Assembly: GCF_026226775.1 (NCBI RefSeq)
Contig: NZ_JAKKOD010000002.1
Location: 134,501-198,500, forward strand
Reading direction: 5' to 3'
DNA: 64,000 bases
From: Avibacterium sp. 21-586
Lineage (GTDB): Bacteria; Pseudomonadota; Gammaproteobacteria; Enterobacterales; Pasteurellaceae
Part shown: positions 48,347 to 57,862 of the stretch, piece by piece
Layout of the letters: the number at the start of each line of letters is the position of its first letter
Position numbering within the stretch: the stretch's first letter is position 1
Notes under the pieces: generated by a model
Databases searched by the model: none
What the model was told of the DNA's origin: nothing
The model's input: the letters and a program-made list of their open reading frames with translations, nothing else
Program-made: the position numbers and the translations under genes

Positions 48347-48705
48347 TTAAATTGGCTTTTGTGTTTACCCAACCGCCTTACGGTACAGCCACTAGCCGAG
48401 AAGGCTTAGACGCACTCCTTGCCGCCACCGCCTTTTGTGATGAAAGTGAAATTGCGGTATTTTTTCTTGATGACGGGATTTTCAATCTCATCGCCAATCA
48501 ACAAAGTGAAAAAATCTTACAGAAAAATGTCAGTCAACCTTTCAAATTACTGGAATTATACGACATCGAACAGCGTTACCTGTGTCAACAGTCCGTACAA
48601 GCCTTACATCTTGAAAAAGCAAATTGGCTACTGGATTGCGAAATATTGCCCCGTGCGGCGTTAATGGAAAAATTACAACAAGCAGAAAAAGTGTTGACCT
48701 TTTAA
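48343..48705 (+). CDS. tusC: Sulfurtransferase subunit TusC
   Basis: A 120-residue DsrF-type protein with FTQPPYGTATSREGLDALLAATAFCDE and IAVFFLDDGIFNLIANQ near the N-terminal half. It forms the TusBCD hexamer and probably has a structural role. It overlaps tusD by 4 bp and precedes tusB by 32 bp. Confidence 0.93.
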   Translation: MIKLAFVFTQPPYGTATSREGLDALLAATAFCDESEIAVFFLDDGIFNLIANQQSEKILQKNVSQPFKLLELYDIEQRYLCQQSVQALHLEKANWLLDCEILPRAALMEKLQQAEKVLTF

Positions 48706-48737
48706 TATGTTTTTCATTCTTTCTTTAAGGAATTATT

Positions 48738-49049
48738 ATGCTTTATACTTTTGCCAAAGCCGATTACGATAGCCAAACCTTGGCTCGCTATTTTGCGCAT
48801 TTTACTGAACAAGATTGCCTTATGTTATGGCAAGACGGCGTACTACTCCCTTTCAAGCATCGCGAACTTTTCTGCCAATTAGCTGTGCCTTGTTATGCAC
48901 TAGAAAATGACATCTACGCTAGAAATCTCCAAAAAATCGCACCGCACTTTGTTAATCCAGATAAAAATAATGAAAGTAAAGTGAAATTGATTTCTTTGTT
49001 GGATTTTGTGGATGTGACGGAGAAATACTTTCCACAAATTGCAATTTAA
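48738..49049 (+). CDS. tusB: TusB-like protein
   Basis: A 103-residue DsrH-type protein: MLYTFAKADYDSQTLARYFAH opens it, with EQDCLMLWQDGVLLPF and a C-terminal ISLLDFVDVTEKYFPQIAI. It completes TusBCD. More diverged than tusD and tusC, which is common for TusB. It ends the yheO-tusDCB operon. Confidence 0.85.
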   Translation: MLYTFAKADYDSQTLARYFAHFTEQDCLMLWQDGVLLPFKHRELFCQLAVPCYALENDIYARNLQKIAPHFVNPDKNNESKVKLISLLDFVDVTEKYFPQIAI

Positions 49050-49120
49050 TAGATCAATAACAAAAAATAAGGCACACCCTGAAAATAAAAGCGTGCCTTT
49101 TATATTGTGAATATTTGTAT

Positions 49121-49705
49121 TTAATAGTAAGAGTGCTCACCACGTTGGTGTTCGGTAATGTCTTTTGCCCCTTTTAATTCATTTGGGAATAGGCTGACCA
49201 GCTGTTTTTCAACGCCATCTTTTAGGGTTACATCGACCATTGAACAACCATTACAACCTCCACCAAATTGTAAAATTGCATAACCATCTTCTGTCAGATC
49301 AATTAAAGTGATATGCCCACCATGCCCCGCCAGTTGTGGGTTAATTTGGGTTTGAATGACATATTCTACGCGTTCAATTAAAGGCGCATCGTCTGCCACT
49401 TTACGCATTTTGGCATTAGGGGCTTTAAGGGTAAGCTGTGAGCCTAATTCTTCCGTGACATAATCAATTTCCGCGTCTTCCAGAAACGGTAAGCTTACTT
49501 CATCAACAAAGGCGGAGAACGTATCATATTTCATTTCGGTATCAGTGGCTTCCACGCTGTTTGGCGGGCAGTAAGATACCCCACATTCCGCACTTGGTGT
49601 ACCGGGGTTAACTACAAAAATGCGGATATTTGTGCCTTCTTCTTGCTGATCTAATAAACGGCGAAAGTGAGTTTGTGCCGCTTCAGAAATAGTAATTTGT
49701 TGCAT
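49121..49705 (-). CDS. nfuA: Iron-sulfur biogenesis protein NfuA
   Basis: A 194-residue protein with an N-terminal degenerate A-type (IscA-like) domain and a C-terminal Nfu domain with the cluster-binding [20 protein letters not shown] (Cys-x2-Cys about 151-154). It delivers [4Fe-4S] clusters, particularly in oxidative stress and iron limitation. Length 194 matches E. coli (191). Convergent with tusB; comF lies upstream on the same strand by 108 bp. Confidence 0.95.
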   Translation of the reverse strand: MQQITISEAAQTHFRRLLDQQEEGTNIRIFVVNPGTPSAECGVSYCPPNSVEATDTEMKYDTFSAFVDEVSLPFLEDAEIDYVTEELGSQLTLKAPNAKMRKVADDAPLIERVEYVIQTQINPQLAGHGGHITLIDLTEDGYAILQFGGGCNGCSMVDVTLKDGVEKQLVSLFPNELKGAKDITEHQRGEHSYY

Positions 49706-49813
49706 TATTTATTCCTCAGTAATACTTGAGTTAGATAGTCAGGCATAATACCGCTAGATAGACTTTTTTTCCACTTTTTCTTTTATTCGGTGTTTTCTAT
49801 AATCAATGGATTG

Positions 49814-50503
49814 TTAAGTGTGGAAAGCCCGTGCTAATCCCCAAACTTGAATATTTTCCACCCCTAACTGACGAAAGTGTTTGGCGATTTCATTTAACGT
49901 TGAGCCTGTGGTGATCACATCATCGACCAATGCAATAGAACGATAATTTATCCTTTGGTTGGCAAACTTAAAGGCCTGCCTTAAATTTTGCTTGCGCGCC
50001 TTAGCGTTTAAACCAAGCTGAGGCGGTGTACGTTTTATCCGTTGAATAAATTGCGAATGGCAAGGAATATTCAGCCATTTAGCTAAATGTTTAGCTATTA
50101 AATGTGATTGGTTATAACCCCGTTTCCATTGACGGAAATGATGTAATGGAACTGGAATAACTATCTCTGGGATACGAATAAAGTGTTGTCGTTTAGCATC
50201 TATGACTGCAAGTAAGAGTAATCGTGCTAGGGTTTTATCAAGCCAGAATTGGTGCTGGAATTTGAAATTTTTTATTATTTCAGACAAAGGTGGTGTATAA
50301 CGCCCAATCACGACCATTTGATCCCAATATGGTCTTGAGTTGAGACAACATCCACAGTGCAAAACGTAATTTGAGGTAGGCATTCCACAGCAACCACAAT
50401 AAGTATAGCGTTCAATAGTACGACTGCATTTCGAACATAACCCTGCATTCTGTATTGATAAAATTTGATGGCATAATATGCATCTAAAAGCTAAAAAATT
50501 CAT
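49814..50503 (-). CDS. comF: Competence protein ComF (phosphoribosyltransferase-like)
   Basis: A 229-residue protein. The N-terminal zinc region has cysteines in CILCHQ, CSKCSR, CGCCGMP and CGCC (about residues 8-55). The C-terminal phosphoribosyltransferase fold has the PRPP-binding IALVDDVITTGSTL near residue 193. In Haemophilus, ComF is needed for DNA transfer to the cytoplasm in natural transformation, which agrees with the many uptake sequences here. A 6-base uptake fragment lies just upstream. Confidence 0.93.
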   Translation of the reverse strand: MNFLAFRCILCHQILSIQNAGLCSKCSRTIERYTYCGCCGMPTSNYVLHCGCCLNSRPYWDQMVVIGRYTPPLSEIIKNFKFQHQFWLDKTLARLLLLAVIDAKRQHFIRIPEIVIPVPLHHFRQWKRGYNQSHLIAKHLAKWLNIPCHSQFIQRIKRTPPQLGLNAKARKQNLRQAFKFANQRINYRSIALVDDVITTGSTLNEIAKHFRQLGVENIQVWGLARAFHT

Positions 50504-50645
50504 AAAATTTTTACCGCACTTTTACTTTAACAGGATTTAATTTAAGAGAGCGGCTCAACAAGTAAACTTTTTGCAATTAATTTTTCGATCTTGATCGCAA
50601 TAATGGTAAACTTTGGTCTAAATTTTAGACAAAGAGAGTAAAGAA

Positions 50646-51473
50646 ATGACAGAGAGTTATCCTCTTCAACATAATAATCACCAGCAAATCAAAGCGGTAT
50701 TTTTTGATATTGATGATACCTTGTTTCGCAAACATAACGGATTTTTGCCTGAAACTGCCAGACTTGCTATTCAAAAATTGCAAGATAATGGTATTTTAGT
50801 TGGCATTGCCACTGGGCGTACACGTTGTGCTTTTCCTGAAAAAATCAATCAAATGATTGAGCAACAACACATCGATACCTTTGTAACAATGAATGGGCAA
50901 TATGCTGTTCATCAAAATAACGTGATAGAAAAGCACCCACTGCAGCCTCATAAAGTGCGAAAATTAGTGAGTTTTTTTGATGCACATAAAATTGCTTATG
51001 CCTTTGTAGCAAGTGATAAAGTGTGTGTTTCTGAAATTACCCCAAGATTAAAAGAAGCGCTTGATCCGATCACCACAACTTACCAAGTGGATAAAACTTT
51101 TTTTGAACATAATGAAGTGTTTCAAGTGTTGGCTTTTTATGCTGATGATCAGGATGAATTGGTAGCCCAAGCACATATTTTAGATGATCTCAAAAGTGTG
51201 CGTTGGCACGAAAACTCGGTGGATATTTTCGATGCAGAAGGCTCAAAAGCCCGTGGTATTGCGGCTATTGCACGTCATTTAGGTTTTACTTTAGAAAATG
51301 TTATGGCTTTCGGCGATGGTTTAAATGATATTGAAATGCTAAAATCCGTTGGTATTGGCGTTGCAATGGGGAACGCCCACGAAGAATTGAAAAAAGTGGC
51401 GGATCAGGTCACTAGTGAATTAGAGCAAGACGGGATTTATCAAGGGCTACGGAATGCGGGGTTGATCGAATAA
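50646..51473 (+). CDS. Cof-type HAD-superfamily phosphatase
   Basis: A 275-residue HAD protein. Motif I is FFDIDDTLF (about residues 20-28), motif II is in ATGRTR, and motif IV is GDGLNDIEMLKSVGIGVAMGNAH near 230. The cap is of the C2b type, as in YidA and Cof. It hydrolyses small phosphorylated metabolites; the physiological substrate is not readable. Single gene upstream of the DyP peroxidase. Confidence 0.9.
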   Translation: MTESYPLQHNNHQQIKAVFFDIDDTLFRKHNGFLPETARLAIQKLQDNGILVGIATGRTRCAFPEKINQMIEQQHIDTFVTMNGQYAVHQNNVIEKHPLQPHKVRKLVSFFDAHKIAYAFVASDKVCVSEITPRLKEALDPITTTYQVDKTFFEHNEVFQVLAFYADDQDELVAQAHILDDLKSVRWHENSVDIFDAEGSKARGIAAIARHLGFTLENVMAFGDGLNDIEMLKSVGIGVAMGNAHEELKKVADQVTSELEQDGIYQGLRNAGLIE

Positions 51474-51583
51474 TACACGATTAACCTTTAAGTTTTATGG
51501 TATAGCTCCTGCGATTATAAGGTTTGATTACGTTATTGGACAAATCAAACAATATAGTTTTGTATAAAAATGTAAGGACAATT

Positions 51584-52501
51584 ATGGCTACTTTACAAAA
51601 TGTTCTTGATGAACCAAACAAAAACACCATTTTTATGGTGTGGAATTTCCACGATGGTGTGGACGTAAAACCTGCGTTCCAACAACTTTGCGGATTAATT
51701 GGCAATCTTAATAATTCGGCGAAAACCCGTTTTCCCGATGCTAAAGCCAGCGTAGTAATGGGCATTGGATACGATGCGTGGCTGCGTCTTGATTTGCCAA
51801 AGCCATTGCCAAAAGAGCTTGCACCTTTTGAACCAATTAAAGGCGCAAAATATACTGCCGTGGCAACCCGTGGCGATTTGCATTTCCATATCCGTTGCGA
51901 TCAACCAAGCTACTGCTTTGATATTGCACAAAATATCACTGATGTATTACACGATGTGGCGAAATGTGTGGTGGATATTCAAGGCTTCCGCTATTGGGAC
52001 GGACGCAGTATTCTTGGCTTTGTGGACGGCACAGAAAACCCACACGATCCAGAAGACCGCATCTTATTCGGCACCGTAGGGGAAGAAGACCCAGCTTACC
52101 AAGGCGGTAGCTATTTGTTCGTACAAAAATATGTTCACGATATGCAAGCGTGGCGTGCGCTACCATTAAGCGAGCAAGAAAAAGTGTTTGGCCGCTCTAA
52201 AGCAGATGACATTGAAATGGACGATGATACCAAACCCGCTAACAGCCACAGCGCATTAGCTAACGTGGGTGATGATCGCAAAGTCATTCGAGACAATATG
52301 CCATTTTCTGCTAACGGCGAAGCGGGAACTTATTTCATTGCTTATGCCAACACTTTCAGCACCGTGCAAGCAATGTTAAACAATATGTTTATCGGCAACC
52401 CTGTAGGTAACTACGACCGCTTACTTGATTTCAGCCGCACTCACACAGGTTCGCTTTTCTTTGTACCAACCTTAGATATGTTGGATGAATTTGCGGAGTA
52501 A
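51584..52501 (+). CDS. DyP-type haem peroxidase
   Basis: A 305-residue protein with the DyP signature FVDGTENP (Asp about residue 150) and the haem-proximal His in a C-terminal segment (NSHSALANVGDDRKVIRDNMPF). It resembles YfeX, which has been proposed to de-chelate haem iron. Start at the ATG at 51584, with AAGGA upstream. No signal peptide, so cytoplasmic. It uses H2O2. A hairpin follows. Confidence 0.92.
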   Translation: MATLQNVLDEPNKNTIFMVWNFHDGVDVKPAFQQLCGLIGNLNNSAKTRFPDAKASVVMGIGYDAWLRLDLPKPLPKELAPFEPIKGAKYTAVATRGDLHFHIRCDQPSYCFDIAQNITDVLHDVAKCVVDIQGFRYWDGRSILGFVDGTENPHDPEDRILFGTVGEEDPAYQGGSYLFVQKYVHDMQAWRALPLSEQEKVFGRSKADDIEMDDDTKPANSHSALANVGDDRKVIRDNMPFSANGEAGTYFIAYANTFSTVQAMLNNMFIGNPVGNYDRLLDFSRTHTGSLFFVPTLDMLDEFAE

Positions 52502-52515
52502 TTGTCTCCAATAAA

Positions 52516-52542
52516 TTAAGAGCCACATAATGTGGCTCTTAA
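52516..52542. terminator. Hairpin after the DyP peroxidase
   Basis: TTAAGAGCCACA (52516-52527) and TGTGGCTCTTAA (52531-52542) form a perfect 12-bp stem with a 3-base loop in a convergent gap. No T-run follows on the plus strand. Confidence 0.6.
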
Positions 52543-52557
52543 TCTTTAGGTTTAAAA

Positions 52558-53276
52558 TTATCTGAATTTATCTAATACCCTGCTACTTTTCCAACCCTCA
52601 TTAGTTAGGATCAAGACTGTACGTTGCTGCTTTTCAATTTTATCTAAACGTCGTTCAAATAATTTTTCTAATTCACTATCATTTGCCCAAGGCGCAACAT
52701 TTTCATAATCTACTGTATAATTAACTCGCGAGATCTTTTCTCCTGAGTTAGTTTCACTTGGTTCAGTAAAAGTTCCTACGGAAGCCAGTTTTAATATGCC
52801 TGTACAAAATTCACCCCGAGAAAACATACTACCTGAATTAAAAAAAGCTTTACCTTGTTCTGTAACATTATAAACATTGACGTTAAGTACTTTTTTAGTT
52901 CCCCAATCTACTTTTTCAAATTTATCTGCTTTTTGGGTAAGTAATCCCAACTTAACAAGATAATTCGCTTTTTCAAGCGATTCTTGAGTGTGTTGATCTG
53001 GCTTATCAGTATTTAAAACTAATGTCGCAGTATGGAGCGGAGACTTTTCAGAAACATATTCACCAGAAGGTAAAGAAAGACAAATCGCGGGTTTATTCTG
53101 TAAGGAAAGTTGTTCTTCAATGGCTTTCGCAAAATTTTCTTTATTGGCAGCTTTTGGATCGCTACAAGCGGTTAAAAATAGACTTGCAAAAAGAGTGGGA
53201 AAAATTAGTTTATTGACGATTGACGATTGACGATTGACGATTGACGATTGACGATTGACGATTGACGATTAGGCAT
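52558..53276 (-). CDS. Phase-variable lipoprotein with a heptanucleotide repeat in its signal-peptide region; currently out of frame
   Basis: The ATG at 53276 has a strong AAGGAG 7 bp upstream and is followed after one codon by (ATTGACG)8 ATT. In the present frame it reads MPNRQSSIVNRQSSIVNRQS and stops just after the repeat. Another frame immediately after the repeat continues KLIFPTLFASLFLTACSDP, a lipoprotein signal with lipobox LTAC, then a ~215-residue protein ending at 52558. From the ATG to the first codon after the repeat is 65 nt (2 mod 3); one more 7-base unit gives 72 nt and joins the frames, so nine (or six) repeats are ON, eight OFF. When ON the n-region would be MPN(RQSSIVN)3 K. 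The mature part has VSLP-like and ILTNEGW segments; no function is recognised. An inverted repeat overlaps its promoter. Confidence 0.85.
53212..53270 (-). repeat. Heptanucleotide tandem repeat, (ATTGACG)8 plus ATT
   Basis: Eight perfect units ATTGACG (53212-53267) plus ATT. On the coding strand it is CGTCAAT, encoding RQSSIVN per three units. Each unit gained or lost shifts the frame by one. Confidence 0.97.
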
Positions 53277-53300
53277 TTTATTCTCCTTACTTTAGTTGTA

Positions 53301-53333
53301 AATAATTCTTGTATAATAAATGCAAGAATTATT
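53301..53333. promoter_or_regulatory. Inverted repeat overlapping the lipoprotein promoter
   Basis: AATAATTCTTG (53301-53311) and CAAGAATTATT (53323-53333) are an 11-bp perfect dyad. On the minus strand a promoter TTGCTA (53335-53340), 16-bp spacer, TATTAT (53313-53318) overlaps it, so it could be an operator for a repressor. Confidence 0.5.
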
Positions 53334-53389
53334 CTAGCAAACGGTTTCTAAAAGGCAAGGTATTCAATTAAAAATGCGTATTTACTATA

Positions 53390-54103
53390 TCAAAACTTCA
53401 AATAAAACCCTTTCGTCAGTGCCACAAAGTCAGGGTGGTATTGATTGTTTTCGTCATAAATAATCAGTTGTGAATGCTGCATTGGCGCGGGCTGTTTGCG
53501 GAAAGTGAGCAGCAGGCGTTGTGCGGGCTTGCCGATTTTTGTGATCACATCACATTGTTCTGTGCAATAAAGTGCGGTGCTTTTTTGCAAGATTTTTCCA
53601 GCTTCATAGGGTAGGATAAATTGAATTTTCCCCTGTTCATTTAAGCATTGTGCTGCCACATTGAGCCAGTCGTTATGGCTTTGTTCAAGGGTGTAGCGGG
53701 CAAGATCACGTTGTGCGTTTTTGCAAGCCTGTGCAGGTTCAAAATAGGGCGGATTAGCCACAATTAAATCAAAAAAGTGCGGTGGATTTTGTGCGAATTT
53801 TGCAATATCCATTTGATATAGCGAGATTTTCTCAGCCCAAGGGGAAGCTTGAATATTTTCCTGTGCTTGTTCTGCCGCAGCATTATCAAGCTCTACCGCA
53901 CTAATATGACAATCTTGCTCCGTACGTTGTGCCAACATTAACGCAATTAACCCCGTGCCTGTGCCGAGATCTAAAAGTTTTTTTGCCCCTTGAATATCTG
54001 CCCAAGCGCCAAGCAAAATGCCGTCAGTTCCCACTTTCATCGCACAGCGATGATGATTAACCTGAAACTGCTTAAAGCGAAAGCCTTGATTTTTCTTTGC
54101 CAT
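53390..54103 (-). CDS. tRNA1(Val) (adenine-37-N6) methyltransferase TrmN6 (YfiC)
   Basis: A 237-residue SAM-dependent methyltransferase. The SAM motif is [18 protein letters not shown] (about residues 42-59) and the N6-adenine motif IVANPPYF is near 116. The C-terminal part is typical of TrmN6. It methylates A37 of tRNA1(Val). Start at the ATG at 54103 with GGGAAG upstream; an in-frame ATG at 54157 would add a non-homologous extension. Divergent from srmB by 80 bp. Confidence 0.93.
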   Translation of the reverse strand: MAKKNQGFRFKQFQVNHHRCAMKVGTDGILLGAWADIQGAKKLLDLGTGTGLIALMLAQRTEQDCHISAVELDNAAAEQAQENIQASPWAEKISLYQMDIAKFAQNPPHFFDLIVANPPYFEPAQACKNAQRDLARYTLEQSHNDWLNVAAQCLNEQGKIQFILPYEAGKILQKSTALYCTEQCDVITKIGKPAQRLLLTFRKQPAPMQHSQLIIYDENNQYHPDFVALTKGFYLKF

Positions 54104-54183
54104 AAACTTCCCAAAAATTGACCGCACTTTACACCTAAAGTACGGTATAATCTGCACTTATTTTCCTAATAGTAACAATAAAT

Positions 54184-55518
54184 ATGAACTTAGCACAATT
54201 TGAAGAATTGGATCTCGCACCAGAATTATTAAAAGCCTTAGCGAAAAAAGGCTATCAACGCCCCACTGCCATTCAGTTGGAAAGTATTCCAGCGGCAATG
54301 GCGGAGCGAGATGTGCTAGGCTCAGCGCCGACTGGTACGGGAAAAACCGCCGCTTTCTTATTGCCTGCCTTGCAACATTTGCTGGATAATCCACGCCGTA
54401 AACCCGGCACGCCAAGGGTGTTGGTTCTCACCCCAACCCGTGAGTTAGCGATGCAAGTGGCAGAGCAAGCGGAGCAATTAGCGCAATTTACCAACCTTGA
54501 TATCACCACTATCACAGGCGGTGTGGCGTATCAAAATCACGGTGAAGTGTTTAACAGCAACCAAGATTTGGTGGTCGCCACGCCAGGGCGTTTGTTGCAA
54601 TATATTCAAGAAGAAAATTTTGATTGTCGCGCAGTAGAAATTCTGATTTTTGATGAAGCGGATCGAATGCTGCAAATGGGCTTTGGACAAGATGCGGAAA
54701 AAATTGCTGCTGAAACCCGCTGGCGTAAACAAACCTTGCTGTTTTCTGCTACGTTGGAAGGGGAGCTGCTAATGGATTTTGCTGGGCGATTACTCAATGA
54801 TCCCGTGCAAATTGATGCTGAACCAAGTCGCCGTGAGCGTAAAAAAATCCAACAATGGTACTATCACGCAGACAGCGATGAGCATAAAGTGAAATTGCTC
54901 GCCCGTTTTATTGAGCAGGAAAAGGTGAGCAAAGGTATTATTTTCGTTCGCCGTCGTGAAACCGTGCGAGAGCTTTCCGACACCTTGCGCAAACGTGGTA
55001 TTCGTAGCACCTATTTAGAAGGGGAAATGGCGCAAACGCAACGCAATAATGCCATTGATAAACTCAAAAATGGCGTAGTAACCGTGCTGGTTGCCACCGA
55101 TGTAGCCGCACGTGGGATTGATATTGATGACATCAGCCACGTGATGAATATGGATTTGCCTTACAGCGCAGACACGTATTTACACCGCATCGGACGCACC
55201 GCCCGCGCAGGCAAAAAAGGGGTGGCCGTGTCTTTCGTAGAAGCCCACGATTATAAACTGCTCGGCAAAATTAAACGTTACACCGAAGAGTTGCTTAAAC
55301 CACGCATTATCGAAGGTTTAGAACCGCGCACCAAAGCTCCGAAAGATGGTGAAGTGAAAAGCGTCAGTAAAAAACAAAAAGCGCGTATTAAGCAGAAACG
55401 AGTAGAAAAGAAAAAATCAGAACAGCAGAAAAAAACTAAACTCCGCCATAAAGACACTAAAAATATTGGTAAACGCCGTAAACCTAAATTACAAGGAAAT
55501 GAGCACGAGGGAAAATAA
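54184..55518 (+). CDS. srmB: DEAD-box RNA helicase SrmB
   Basis: A 444-residue helicase. The Q motif is F..LDLAPELLKALAKKGYQRPTAIQ; motif I is SAPTGTGKT (about residues 44-52), motif II is FDEADRML, motif III is FSATLE, and motif VI is HRIGRTARAGKKG. The C-terminal extension (~385-444) is rich in Lys/Arg, as in SrmB, which acts early in 50S ribosome assembly with L4 and L24. A USS-containing gap separates it from trmN6. Confidence 0.96.
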   Translation: MNLAQFEELDLAPELLKALAKKGYQRPTAIQLESIPAAMAERDVLGSAPTGTGKTAAFLLPALQHLLDNPRRKPGTPRVLVLTPTRELAMQVAEQAEQLAQFTNLDITTITGGVAYQNHGEVFNSNQDLVVATPGRLLQYIQEENFDCRAVEILIFDEADRMLQMGFGQDAEKIAAETRWRKQTLLFSATLEGELLMDFAGRLLNDPVQIDAEPSRRERKKIQQWYYHADSDEHKVKLLARFIEQEKVSKGIIFVRRRETVRELSDTLRKRGIRSTYLEGEMAQTQRNNAIDKLKNGVVTVLVATDVAARGIDIDDISHVMNMDLPYSADTYLHRIGRTARAGKKGVAVSFVEAHDYKLLGKIKRYTEELLKPRIIEGLEPRTKAPKDGEVKSVSKKQKARIKQKRVEKKKSEQQKKTKLRHKDTKNIGKRRKPKLQGNEHEGK

Positions 55519-55560
55519 TCATTTAAAAGTATTTTGACAGCTATTTTCTGGATATGAAGA

Positions 55561-56247
55561 TTATTTTTTCAGACGTTTGCGTTTTCTGTGATAAGTAAAA
55601 TGTGGTGTATTTTGTTTTTCTTTATGATGGCGAACGGCAATAGGATTCCCTTCTGATAATTGATGCTGTTTAATGCGGCGGCGCCCTAATAAATAATGAA
55701 TGGAGCTAGCAAATAGTCCCCCAGCTAGAAAAACAATAATCAGTTCACCATAAAGGCGGTTAAAAATTTGATTAATTTTACCTTGTGTTGTTTGACCATA
55801 TTTATGGTTAAATGTGACACGGAGAAAACCTTCAACGCCATTCATAGAATAAATTGGTTCGACAATTTGTTGGTTTGGACGCTCTTCTAGCTTTGTTTCG
55901 GTTAATCCTAATTGTTGACGTAGCTGGGTAGAATTCGAACTTTGCGCTAATAATTCACCTCGTGACGAGTAAATAGAAGCATCAATAATAAAATTTTCTT
56001 TAACAAAATTATCTAAATTTTCGGTTAATGATTCTGATGTAGTTTGGTTGATCAAAAGCCCAAATAAATTTGCTTGTTGGCGAACTAATAAATGAGAAAG
56101 ATGAGTAACTTGGTTCACACTTGCTAACTGTGAACCTAACTTAAATTGCTGTACGCCAAATAAGATCACACCAATAGTGGTGAGACCAAATAGAATGATC
56201 ATACTGAACATGACGATTTTTAGCACTTTTTGTTTGATAAGTTGCAC
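55561..56247 (-). CDS. AhpA/YtjB family membrane protein (Smp)
   Basis: A 228-residue protein with an N-terminal membrane helix (residues ~9-30), an extracytoplasmic domain (~35-160) and a second helix (~165-185), then a basic cytoplasmic tail rich in His and Lys. The SerB-adjacent position, divergent from serB by 113 bp, is conserved in enterobacteria and Pasteurellaceae. The function is unclear; the H. influenzae relatives are called haemolysin-regulation protein AhpA. Confidence 0.82.
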   Translation of the reverse strand: MQLIKQKVLKIVMFSMIILFGLTTIGVILFGVQQFKLGSQLASVNQVTHLSHLLVRQQANLFGLLINQTTSESLTENLDNFVKENFIIDASIYSSRGELLAQSSNSTQLRQQLGLTETKLEERPNQQIVEPIYSMNGVEGFLRVTFNHKYGQTTQGKINQIFNRLYGELIIVFLAGGLFASSIHYLLGRRRIKQHQLSEGNPIAVRHHKEKQNTPHFTYHRKRKRLKK

Positions 56248-56360
56248 GTTATTTTTCCTAAAATTTGAGAAAGTAGGCTAGAATAAGACATTATTTTAGT
56301 CTATTTATAGTTTGACGGCATAATAAATCATCCAAAGACCGATAATTTACAGGATTTTCT

Positions 56361-57320
56361 ATGCAAACACAAAATCTCAGCCAGTTACAACAATATTATC
56401 CTAACCAGCCTTGCTCACTGCAAAAGGGGCTGACTGTTTCTGCAGGACAGGATTATTTTATGCTTTATGGCGAAAGCTTAGATCTTGCCAAATTACAGCA
56501 ATTTCAGCAAAAGTGCGGTGAAAATTTTACGATTTTTTCCTATTGGATTGAGGCGCATAACCTTGCAGTACTGTTGCAAGGTTATTGGCAAGCACAATGG
56601 CAAGAATATGCTCATCAGTTAGAAGTGGATATTGCCTTGCTCAATTTTTCCGCTCGTTTGCAGAAAAAAGGCTTATTAGTGATGGATATGGATTCTACCG
56701 CCATTCAAATTGAGTGTATTGATGAAATTGCGAAATTGGCTGGTACGGGTGAGCTGGTATCTGAAATTACAGAACGTGCAATGCGCGGTGAATTAGATTT
56801 TGAGCAAAGCCTGCGCCGTCGTGTGGCAACGCTAAAAGGTGCGAAAGAACGCATTTTGCAACAAGTGCGAGAAAAATTGCCGCTGACTTCAGGTTTAGTG
56901 GAAACCATTCAAGGGTTGCAAAAATACGGCTGGCGAACCGCCATTGCGTCAGGTGGTTTTACTTATTTTGCGGATTATTTAAAAGCAGAATTAGGCCTTG
57001 ATTCCGCGGTTTCCAACCAATTTGAGATTGTGGACGGTATTTTAACTGGTGAAGTGCAAGGGGCTGTGGTGGACGGACAATATAAAGCGGAGACTTTGCT
57101 TCAATTGAGCGAACAATATCATATTCCAATGGAAAACACCGTTGCTATTGGCGATGGGGCAAATGATTTACCAATGATGAAAGTTGCCAATCTTGGTGTG
57201 GCATTCCACGCCAAGCCGAAAGTGCAACAACAGGCACAAATTGTGGTAAACTTTGCGGACTTAACCGCCCTACTATGTATTTTAGGTGCGAATGACCGAA
57301 TAATGAAAAACGAGGAGTAA
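56361..57320 (+). CDS. serB: Phosphoserine phosphatase SerB
   Basis: A 319-residue HAD enzyme. Motif I is [21 protein letters not shown] (about residues 109-129), motif II is in [12 protein letters not shown], and motif IV is [28 protein letters not shown]. The N-terminal ~100 residues form the usual extra domain. It makes L-serine from phosphoserine. An uptake core lies at 56512. yajQ follows after 2 bp, so they form an operon. Confidence 0.96.
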   Translation: MQTQNLSQLQQYYPNQPCSLQKGLTVSAGQDYFMLYGESLDLAKLQQFQQKCGENFTIFSYWIEAHNLAVLLQGYWQAQWQEYAHQLEVDIALLNFSARLQKKGLLVMDMDSTAIQIECIDEIAKLAGTGELVSEITERAMRGELDFEQSLRRRVATLKGAKERILQQVREKLPLTSGLVETIQGLQKYGWRTAIASGGFTYFADYLKAELGLDSAVSNQFEIVDGILTGEVQGAVVDGQYKAETLLQLSEQYHIPMENTVAIGDGANDLPMMKVANLGVAFHAKPKVQQQAQIVVNFADLTALLCILGANDRIMKNEE

Positions 57321-57322
57321 TT

Positions 57323-57814
57323 ATGCCTTCATTTGATATTGTTTTTGAATTAGACGCACACGAAGTGCGTAATGCGGTAGAAAATGCCAACCGTGATTTA
57401 GCCAACCGTTGGGATTTTCGCAACGTGCCTTCTTCTATCGAATTAAACGAAAAAAATGAAACCATTAAAGTGGCGAGTGAGTCCGATTTCCAAGTGGAGC
57501 AGCTGGTGGATATTTTGCGTAATGCTTGCATTAAGCGTGGCATTGATTCTGCGTCATTAGATATTCCTACGGAATATGAACACAGCGGTAAAACGTTCAG
57601 CAAAGAAATTAAACTGAAACAAGGTATCGAAACGGATATGGCGAAAAAACTCACCAAGTTGATCAAAGAATCCAAGCTCAAAGTACAAACCCAAATTCAA
57701 GGAGATCAAGTGCGTGTAACGGGGAAATCGCGTGATGACTTGCAAGCAGTGATCCAACTGGTGAAAAATGCCGAGCTGGGCCAACCGTTCCAATTTAATA
57801 ATTTTAGAGATTAA
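57323..57814 (+). CDS. yajQ: YajQ nucleotide-binding protein
   Basis: A 163-residue protein with two ferredoxin-like domains: [25 protein letters not shown] opens it and [25 protein letters not shown] is near the C-terminus. YajQ proteins bind nucleotides; a Xanthomonas relative binds cyclic di-GMP. It is coupled to serB with a 2-bp gap and ends at a bidirectional terminator. Confidence 0.95.
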   Translation: MPSFDIVFELDAHEVRNAVENANRDLANRWDFRNVPSSIELNEKNETIKVASESDFQVEQLVDILRNACIKRGIDSASLDIPTEYEHSGKTFSKEIKLKQGIETDMAKKLTKLIKESKLKVQTQIQGDQVRVTGKSRDDLQAVIQLVKNAELGQPFQFNNFRD

Positions 57815-57832
57815 GAACGATTCTAAAAAAAA

Positions 57833-57860
57833 GGTCGCCCTTTTGCTCGGCGACCCTTTT
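57833..57860. terminator. Bidirectional terminator between yajQ and lptD
   Basis: GGTCGCC (57833-57839) pairs with GGCGACC (57849-57855); an A-run precedes and a T-run follows it, so it serves both convergent genes. Confidence 0.92.
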
Positions 57861-57862
57861 TA

